DNA from: Novosphingobium ginsenosidimutans
Lineage (GTDB): Bacteria > Pseudomonadota > Alphaproteobacteria > Sphingomonadales > Sphingomonadaceae
NCBI RefSeq assembly: GCF_007954425.1
Contig: NZ_CP042345.1
Span: 2,726,001 to 2,790,000, forward strand
Direction: 5' to 3'
Length of the DNA: 64,000 nucleotides
This document shows positions 59,020-64,000 of this stretch, one piece after another (the first letter of the stretch is position 1; each line of letters begins with the position of its first letter). The notes beneath the pieces are model-generated. The model did not search any database. It saw only the letters and a list, made by a program, of their open reading frames with translations, and was not told the origin of the DNA. A program made the position numbers and the translations under genes.

Positions 59020-59547
59020 ATGAAGCGTCTTGCCCCGCTCTTCCTGGCCATTTCGCTGGCCGCACTGTCTGCCTGCGGACAGCAGCCCGCCAAGGATGAG
59101 GCCAGCCAGGCCGCACCCGAGGCCAAGCCGGGCCTTGCCTTGAGCGAAGGGACGCTGGTGCTTCCGGCGGTCAAGGGCAATCCCGCCGGCGGCTATTTCA
59201 CCCTGGTGAACAACGGTGACAAGGCGGTGACGCTGGCCGCCGTAAGCATTTCGGGTGCTGCCCGGGCGGAAATGCACGAGACCAAAGGCGGCACCATGGC
59301 CCCGCTCGCCAGCCTAGAGATCAAGCCGGGAGAAACGGTGAAGTTTGAGCGCGGCGGCAAGCACGTCATGGCCTTCGAGCTCGATCCCAAGCTGGTTGCC
59401 GGCGAAAGCAGCGAGATCACCCTGACCTTTGCCGACGGCGACAAGCTCTCCGCCCCACTCAAGCTGGAAGCGCCGGGCGGTGCGATGCATGACATGGGTG
59501 AGATGGAAGGGATGGAAGGCATGGACCACTCGGAGCACACGAACTGA
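59020..59547 (+). CDS. Copper chaperone PCu(A)C lipoprotein
   Basis: A 175-residue periplasmic copper chaperone for cytochrome oxidase assembly. The N-terminus has a lipobox (LAALSACGQQ), predicting a lipid-anchored Cys19. The copper motif appears as MHETKGGTM and GGKHVMAFEL, giving the H(M)-x-M spacing. The C-terminus is rich in Met, His, Asp and Glu (EMEGMEGMDHSEH), a likely extra metal site. GAGG precedes the ATG. The stop overlaps the next frame. Confidence 0.92.
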   Translation: MKRLAPLFLAISLAALSACGQQPAKDEASQAAPEAKPGLALSEGTLVLPAVKGNPAGGYFTLVNNGDKAVTLAAVSISGAARAEMHETKGGTMAPLASLEIKPGETVKFERGGKHVMAFELDPKLVAGESSEITLTFADGDKLSAPLKLEAPGGAMHDMGEMEGMEGMDHSEHTN

Positions 59548-60074
59548 CCCAGGCATCCGCAACCTATGCCTGTCCGGTTGGCGGCGAACGGCCCCTGACC
59601 CCGGGCGAGGTTGCGCTGGTCCAGTCCGTTTTCGGCGGTGCGATTGACTGCGGTGCGGTTCGGATCCGCCGCCGCCGCTGGTTCCCGTTCCAACCCCGCC
59701 GGGTGACCATGGCGCCGATGGGGCACCTGCACTTCCATCCGGCGTCCCAAAGCTACTGCGACGATTTCGCGCAGGCCGATATCCACCTGCAGGGCCATTT
59801 CATCCACGAGATGACGCATGTCTGGCAGGCCCAGGCCAAGGGGCGCTGGTATCTGGTGCTGCGCCGGCATCCGCTGTGCAGCTATGATTACGCGCTCAAG
59901 CCTGGCTGGCCGCTGGAACGCTATGGGCTGGAGCAACAGGCCGAGATTGTGCGCCATGCCTTTCTGCTGGCCCGCGGCGTGCCGGTGGCAGGGGCGCCGC
60001 CACTCAAAACCTATCAACAGATCCTGCCATTCCGTAGCGGCACGGGTGTTGATCTGCCCAAATCGAGATCGTAA
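59544..60074 (+). CDS. Vgr-related HExxH metalloprotein, probable CTG start
   Basis: The frame continues upstream of the first ATG (59709) and GTG (59703) to CTG 59544, which overlaps the copper-chaperone stop (CTGA) and has GGAG (59532-59535) 8 bases before it. From CTG the protein is 176 residues and includes a plausible conserved start, YACPVGGERPLTPGEVALVQ. The core has IHEMTHVWQ, an HExxH zinc motif of the SprT/Vgr-related type, and a short basic C-terminus. I recall this as a Vgr-related protein of sphingomonads. The substrate is unknown, and the exact start is uncertain. Confidence 0.7.
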   Translation: MTQASATYACPVGGERPLTPGEVALVQSVFGGAIDCGAVRIRRRRWFPFQPRRVTMAPMGHLHFHPASQSYCDDFAQADIHLQGHFIHEMTHVWQAQAKGRWYLVLRRHPLCSYDYALKPGWPLERYGLEQQAEIVRHAFLLARGVPVAGAPPLKTYQQILPFRSGTGVDLPKSRS

Positions 60075-60125
60075 CAGTTGCAACTATCAGGGCGGCCCAA
60101 CCCGCGCCCGACCGAGAGTTGCCCC

Positions 60126-61280
60126 ATGCATCTTTCCGACTATGGCCTGTCGCGCGAGCGCGGCTTCCTCTCCGCATTCGAGATCGACGAAATCGCCCTC
60201 CCCGCCCGGTTCGGCGCGATTGTCGAAGCCGCCGAAACGCTATCCGGCCTGATTACTAGCGGCCGGGTGCGCGACTGGCTGGAGCGGCTGCCCGATCCCG
60301 ACCTGGCCGAATGGGCCCAGACCGCCCCCGAAGAACAAGTCCGCGCCGCCATGGTGCGCTACAGCTTCCTGGTTCAGGCTTATGTCTGGGGCCATGCCGA
60401 GCCGCCGCGCCACTTGCCCGCCAACCTGGCTAAGCCGATGGTGGCGATTGCCGAGCGGCTCGGCCAGGCGCCGCTGCTGCCCTATTCGGGCTATGTCCTC
60501 GATAACTGGGCGCGGATCGACAAGGCGGCTCCGCTCAGCCTCGACAATGTCCGCATGGTCCAGAACTTCGCGGGCGGTGAGGACGAGAACTGGTTCGTGC
60601 TGATCCACGTCGCGATCGAGCAGGAAGCCGGCGTGCTGCTCGACAATGCCGTCCAGCTGATCGCCGCCAGCGCAGCCGGTGATGCGGCGCGCTGCGAGGC
60701 GCTGTTGCTGGAAATGAACGATGCCTGGGAACGGATCTACGCGCACTTCAAGCGGATGCCGGAACGCTGCGATCCCTATGTCTATTTCCACCGTGTCCGC
60801 CCGTGGATCCATGGCTGGGCCAACAATCCGGCGCTGAACGGCGGGCTGGTCTATGAAGGGCTCTACAATGGCCAGCCCCAGGCACTGCGCGGCCAGACCG
60901 GTTCGCAAAGCTCGATCGTCCCGGCCATGGATGCCCTGTTCGGGGTGAAGCACAGCGACGATCCGCTAAAGGCTTTCCTCGATGAGCTGCACCATTACCG
61001 CCCGGTGCCGCACCGGCGCTTTATCGAGGATGTCGGCGCCCGCTCGCAGTTGCGCGGGTTCGTGGCGGAATCAGGTGTGCAAAGCCTCAAGGACGCCTTC
61101 AACGCCAACCTCGAACAGGTCGCGCGCTTTCGCACCCGGCACCTCGAATATGCCGCCAGCTATATCAACAAGCAGGCCAGCTCGATCCCGGGCAACGACC
61201 CCGACGTTGGGACTGGGGGGACGCCGTTCATGAAGTATTTGAAGAAGCACCGGGATGAGAACGCGGCGCAGGTGATTTGA
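60126..61280 (+). CDS. Indoleamine 2,3-dioxygenase-like heme protein
   Basis: A 384-residue, mostly helical protein. The SRERGFL start, PYSGYVLDNW distal region, NFAGGEDENWFVLIHVAIE and the proximal heme ligand H339 in FRTRHLEYAASYI, followed by GTGGTPFMKYL, match the bacterial IDO-like family. These enzymes open the indole ring of tryptophan or related indoles with O2. No kynurenine-pathway gene adjoins it. ATG 60126 is preferred over an in-frame upstream ATG/TTG; GAGAG lies 7 bases upstream. Confidence 0.85.
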   Translation: MHLSDYGLSRERGFLSAFEIDEIALPARFGAIVEAAETLSGLITSGRVRDWLERLPDPDLAEWAQTAPEEQVRAAMVRYSFLVQAYVWGHAEPPRHLPANLAKPMVAIAERLGQAPLLPYSGYVLDNWARIDKAAPLSLDNVRMVQNFAGGEDENWFVLIHVAIEQEAGVLLDNAVQLIAASAAGDAARCEALLLEMNDAWERIYAHFKRMPERCDPYVYFHRVRPWIHGWANNPALNGGLVYEGLYNGQPQALRGQTGSQSSIVPAMDALFGVKHSDDPLKAFLDELHHYRPVPHRRFIEDVGARSQLRGFVAESGVQSLKDAFNANLEQVARFRTRHLEYAASYINKQASSIPGNDPDVGTGGTPFMKYLKKHRDENAAQVI

Positions 61281-61296
61281 AACAAGTTAACCGATT

Positions 61297-61326
61297 GGCA
61301 GCAGACCTAAAATAAGGTCTGCTGCC
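61297..61326 (+). promoter_or_regulatory. Perfect 12-bp hairpin abutting a start codon
   Basis: GGCAGCAGACCT (61297-61308) and AGGTCTGCTGCC (61315-61326) are perfect complements around the 6-base loop AAAATA. The ATG of the next gene starts at 61327, the base immediately after the stem. The only Shine-Dalgarno-like AAGG (61314-61317) is at the loop/stem junction. No T-run follows, so this is not a standard terminator for the upstream gene. It may control translation of the next gene. Confidence 0.75.
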
Positions 61327-61671
61327 ATGACCTCTGTAGAAAACAAGGCAACCAAAGACGCGTTCCACACCGAACGCAGCCGTTTCCTTGACGCCTTTGC
61401 CGCGCTTGAGGAGGCGCTTGGACGCTCTGCCACTCTGAGCAAGACCGATGCACTTGCCAAAGAGATCACTGCTCTACGGGCGATCCGCAACGATCTGGTG
61501 CATTCTCAACTGCGGTTTGTGCAACTTGAGGGGCAGCTTCAAGCTCTAGCTGTGAATGCCCAAAATGTTGATGCATCCGCGCGACCCGCCCGGATACTTC
61601 GCATAGCGGATTTCAAATTGCTTTCATGTGAGATCGAGCAGGTCCGAAAGAAAGTTTCCGGAGCGGCTTAA
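61327..61671 (+). CDS. Small HEPN-like protein of unknown function
   Basis: A 114-residue helical protein with no close named homologue that I recognise. RAIRNDLVHSQ contains R54-N55-x3-H59, the R-x4-H pattern of HEPN ribonucleases such as HepT, though the Tyr that follows in HepT is Gln here. No MNT or other antitoxin gene adjoins it. Codon use looks less GC-rich than in the neighbours, which may indicate transfer. It is placed between the IDO-like gene and grpE (convergent, stops adjacent). Confidence 0.7.
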   Translation: MTSVENKATKDAFHTERSRFLDAFAALEEALGRSATLSKTDALAKEITALRAIRNDLVHSQLRFVQLEGQLQALAVNAQNVDASARPARILRIADFKLLSCEIEQVRKKVSGAA

Positions 61672-62238
61672 TCAATCCGGCTTCTTAGCCACCGCCACCA
61701 TCGCGGGTCGCAGCAGTCGATCCTTGATCATATAGCCGGCCTGCAGCTCCTGGATCACGGTGCCCGGTTCAGCATCGGCCGAGGGAATCTCGATCATCGC
61801 CTGGTGCTGGTTGGGATCGAGCGGCAGCCCCAGGGCGGCGATGCGGCTGATGCCGTGGGCGGCGAAGGCCTTGTCGATCTCGCGGCCGGTGGCTTCGATT
61901 CCGGCGACGAGGTTCTTGAGCTTGTCATCCTCACGCAGTTCGGCCGGGATGGAATCGAGCGCGCGGGCCAGGTTGTCCGACACCGACAGGATATCGCGCG
62001 CAAAGCCGGTGGCGGCATAGGCGCGGGCATCCTGGATGTCCTTTTCCAGGCGGCGGCGGACGTTCTGCGTTTCGGCCTTGGCGTAGAGCACCTCCTGCTT
62101 CGCCGCCTCAAGATCTTCGCGCAGCCGGTCAAGCGCTTCGCCCAGCTTGTCGGTTTCCTTGTCCAGCAGTTCGTCAGGAACGCCTGCCAGTTCGGCTTCC
62201 ACCGCGGGGTCGACCTGCGGCTTGTTTTCGTCGCTCAT
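61672..62238 (-). CDS. grpE: Nucleotide exchange factor GrpE
   Basis: A 188-residue DnaK exchange factor. A long N-terminal coiled coil (residues about 25-75) leads to the helical dimer region (DILSVSDNLARALDSIP) and a beta-domain (HQAMIEIPSADAEPGTVIQELQAGYMIKDRLLRPAMVAV). Starts 18 bases after the hrcA stop on the same strand, the usual hrcA-grpE operon. Confidence 0.97.
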   Translation of the reverse strand: MSDENKPQVDPAVEAELAGVPDELLDKETDKLGEALDRLREDLEAAKQEVLYAKAETQNVRRRLEKDIQDARAYAATGFARDILSVSDNLARALDSIPAELREDDKLKNLVAGIEATGREIDKAFAAHGISRIAALGLPLDPNQHQAMIEIPSADAEPGTVIQELQAGYMIKDRLLRPAMVAVAKKPD

Positions 62239-62256
62239 AATGCTTCTAAAACCTGT

Positions 62257-63297
62257 CTATCGGATCAGTTTGCCCAGCGATTGGGCTGTGAAATCCACCA
62301 TGGGGACTAGCCGCGCATAATTCAACCGGGTCGGGCCGATAACCCCCACCACGCCGACCACCCGGCCATCGCGATCGCGATAGGGCGAGGCGATGACGGA
62401 AGAGCCGGAAAGCGAGAACAGCCGGTTCTCCGCACCGATGAAAATTCGCGTCGCCTCAGCCTCGCGCGCGGCATCGAGCAAGTCGGCGACGGACTGACGG
62501 TTCTCCAGATCATCCAGCAATTGCCGGACGCGCTCGATATCGGTCAAAGCACCTTCATCGAGCAGATTGGCCTGGCCGCGCACGATCAGAACCGGGCGCT
62601 GCGCCGCGTCCTCGCTCCACACGGCCAGCCCGCGTTCGACCAGATCGCGGCTGGCGGCATCCAGCGCGGTCTGCCCTGCTGCAATCTCAGCCCGCATCGC
62701 CCGCGCCGCTTCGGCCAGGGTCCGCCCGCTAAGGTGCGCGGAGATATAGTTCGAGGCCTGCTCAAGCGCACCGGGAGCAAGACCAAGCGGCAATTCGACC
62801 ACCCGGTTTTCGACCCCGCCATCGGCCCCCACCAGCACCGCCAGCGCCCGGCCGGGGGCCAGCGGGACCAGCTGCAGATGCTGCAAGCGCGGCTCGCGGC
62901 GCGGCACCATCACGACGCCGGCCGCAGCGGACAATTCGGACAGGATTGCGCTGGTGGCGGTCAGTGCTGCCTCGATTGGCCCGGGTTGGCCCAGGCGGCT
63001 TTCGATCGCGGCGCGTTCTTCCGGAGTCGGTTCGGCCACCTGCATCATGCCGTCAACGAATAGCCGCAGTCCCTGATCGGTCGGCATCCGCCCGGCGCTG
63101 GTATGCGGCGCGGCCAGCAGCCCAAGCATTTCCAGTTCATGCAGCACCGAACGGATCGAGGCGGGCGAGAGATTGACCCCGGAGCCGGCCAGCGTCTTCG
63201 AGCCGACCGGCTGCCCCGACGTCAGATAGCCTTCCACCACCAGGCGAAAGATATCGCGGGCGCGGGCAGTCAATTCGGTGATCGGCGGGGTGGACAT
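62257..63297 (-). CDS. hrcA: Heat-inducible transcription repressor HrcA
   Basis: A 346-residue repressor. N-terminal winged helix ([40 protein letters not shown]) and the C-terminal dimerisation domain with [24 protein letters not shown]. In alphaproteobacteria it acts on CIRCE at groESL; none is visible in this window. It is divergent from rph. Confidence 0.97.
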   Translation of the reverse strand: MSTPPITELTARARDIFRLVVEGYLTSGQPVGSKTLAGSGVNLSPASIRSVLHELEMLGLLAAPHTSAGRMPTDQGLRLFVDGMMQVAEPTPEERAAIESRLGQPGPIEAALTATSAILSELSAAAGVVMVPRREPRLQHLQLVPLAPGRALAVLVGADGGVENRVVELPLGLAPGALEQASNYISAHLSGRTLAEAARAMRAEIAAGQTALDAASRDLVERGLAVWSEDAAQRPVLIVRGQANLLDEGALTDIERVRQLLDDLENRQSVADLLDAAREAEATRIFIGAENRLFSLSGSSVIASPYRDRDGRVVGVVGVIGPTRLNYARLVPMVDFTAQSLGKLIR

Positions 63298-63317
63298 TGC
63301 GGGCCTAATGTAAAGGC

Positions 63318-63339
63318 TGGGCTTGCAGCCTCAAGCCCA
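63318..63339. promoter_or_regulatory. Palindrome between hrcA and rph
   Basis: TGGGCTTG (63318-63325) and CAAGCCCA (63332-63339) form a perfect 8-bp inverted repeat with a 6-base spacer, in the 81-base gap between two divergent starts. It differs from CIRCE. It could be an operator or chance; no regulator can be named. Confidence 0.4.
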
Positions 63340-63378
63340 TTGCGCCTAACGCGGCGCGAAACCAAGCAAGGATTACTT

Positions 63379-64000
63379 ATGCGACCTTCCGGCCGCGCGC
63401 CCGACGAGATGCGCGCTATCAGCTTCGAACCCCACTTCACCAAACATGCCGAAGGATCGGTGCTGGTCAGCTTTGGCGACACCAAGGTGATCTGCACCGC
63501 TTCAGTCGAAGAACGCGTGCCGCCGTTTCTGCGCGGCAAGGGCGAAGGCTGGGTGACGGCGGAATACTCCATGCTCCCCCGTGCTACCCACACCCGCGGC
63601 AGCCGTGAAGCGGCCAAGGGCAAGCAATCGGGGCGCACCCAGGAGATCCAGCGCCTGATCGGCCGCAGCCTGCGCTCAGTCACCGACCTCAAGGCGCTCG
63701 GTGAGCGCCAGATCACGCTCGATTGCGACGTGATCCAGGCTGATGGCGGCACCCGCACCGCCGCGATCTCCGGCGCCTGGGTCGCGCTGCGCCTCGCGGT
63801 CGATGGCCTGCTCAAGCAGGGCCTGATCACCGCCGATCCACTGCCCCGCAAGGTGGCGGCGGTCAGCTGCGGGATCTTCAAGGGCAACCCGGTGCTCGAC
63901 CTTGATTATGACGAGGATTCCTCGGCCGATGCCGATGCCAACTTCGTGCTGATCGAAGGCGGCCACATTGCCGAGGTCCAGGCCACGGCCGAAGGCGCGA
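63379..64000 (+). CDS. rph: Ribonuclease PH (3' end outside window)
   Basis: The first 207 codons of RNase PH, a phosphorolytic exonuclease that trims tRNA 3' ends. [62 protein letters not shown] and [37 protein letters not shown] are diagnostic when taken in pieces along residues 1-135. AAGGA lies 7 bases before ATG 63379. The frame is open to the last base. Confidence 0.96.
   Translation, partial: MRPSGRAPDEMRAISFEPHFTKHAEGSVLVSFGDTKVICTASVEERVPPFLRGKGEGWVTAEYSMLPRATHTRGSREAAKGKQSGRTQEIQRLIGRSLRSVTDLKALGERQITLDCDVIQADGGTRTAAISGAWVALRLAVDGLLKQGLITADPLPRKVAAVSCGIFKGNPVLDLDYDEDSSADADANFVLIEGGHIAEVQATAEGA

Noticed and set aside
61297..61326. Perfect hairpin as the rho-independent terminator of the IDO-like gene
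   Set aside because: The stem is followed directly by ATGACC, not by a T-run.
63318..63339. hrcA/rph palindrome as a CIRCE element
   Set aside because: CIRCE is a 9-bp GCACTC-type repeat with a 9-base spacer; this one is TGGGCTTG with a 6-base spacer.

Overview
The window is GC-rich, densely packed chromosomal DNA from an alphaproteobacterium, most likely a member of the Sphingomonadales (Novosphingobium / Erythrobacteraceae-like). This placement is inferred from gene content: the dusB-ntrB-ntrC-ntrY-ntrX-hfq-hflX block, a fused ispDF, PhaR, an archaeal/eukaryote-type prolyl-tRNA synthetase, a Vgr-related HExxH protein and a tandem Hfq. No phage, insertion sequence, integrase or CRISPR array is visible, and no stretch over 300 bases lacks a gene. 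Most of the window is core genome, so the interesting points are unusual versions of known genes, tiny unlisted genes and candidate regulatory structures.

Layout. 1-1292: end of an unidentified gene and a TPR protein. 1300-9127 (minus): an eight-gene operon, frmA, VOC protein, fghA, fdsG, fdsB, mobA, fdsA, fdsD, for glutathione-dependent formaldehyde oxidation to formate and then CO2; nearly every junction overlaps. 9227-12798 (minus): gyrA coupled to a TauD-family dioxygenase. 13075-16770: exported repeat protein, beta-carbonic anhydrase with a tiny membrane ORF before it, lipA and a RatA/COQ10-like gene. 16731-18941 (minus): cinA domain, exported protein, ispDF. 19017-28241 (plus): dusB, the two nitrogen-type two-component systems, hfq and hflX. 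28218-37175 (minus): mazG, a small membrane protein, MBL hydrolase, tatD, metG, holB, tmk, a D,D-carboxypeptidase, an RlpA-like protein and mltB, a long overlapping cluster joining envelope, replication and translation genes. 37262: tRNA-Ser(UGA).

37372-50989: flavin monooxygenase, CsaA-like protein, lpdA and pdhC of pyruvate dehydrogenase, a universal stress protein, rnr, proS, phaR, alr, an MHS transporter, an IscU-like protein and cvpA. 51000-55679: radA, a large patatin-like protein and a periplasmic MBL enzyme. 55727-64000: the heat-shock region (dnaJ, dnaK with a well-matched sigma-32 promoter, grpE, hrcA), interrupted by a copper chaperone, the Vgr-related protein, an indoleamine 2,3-dioxygenase-like heme enzyme and a small HEPN-like protein, then the start of rph.

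Standout observations: (i) hfq encodes two Sm domains exactly 80 residues apart, the second with changed RNA-contact residues; (ii) NtrX has lost the GAFTGA loop while NtrC keeps it; (iii) a 114-residue protein with a HEPN-type R-N-x3-H motif starts directly after a perfect 12-bp hairpin; (iv) an exact 18-bp AT-rich tandem duplication touches the mazG start codon; (v) mobA sits inside the formate dehydrogenase operon. All functions are inferred from sequence read by eye; no database search was run.
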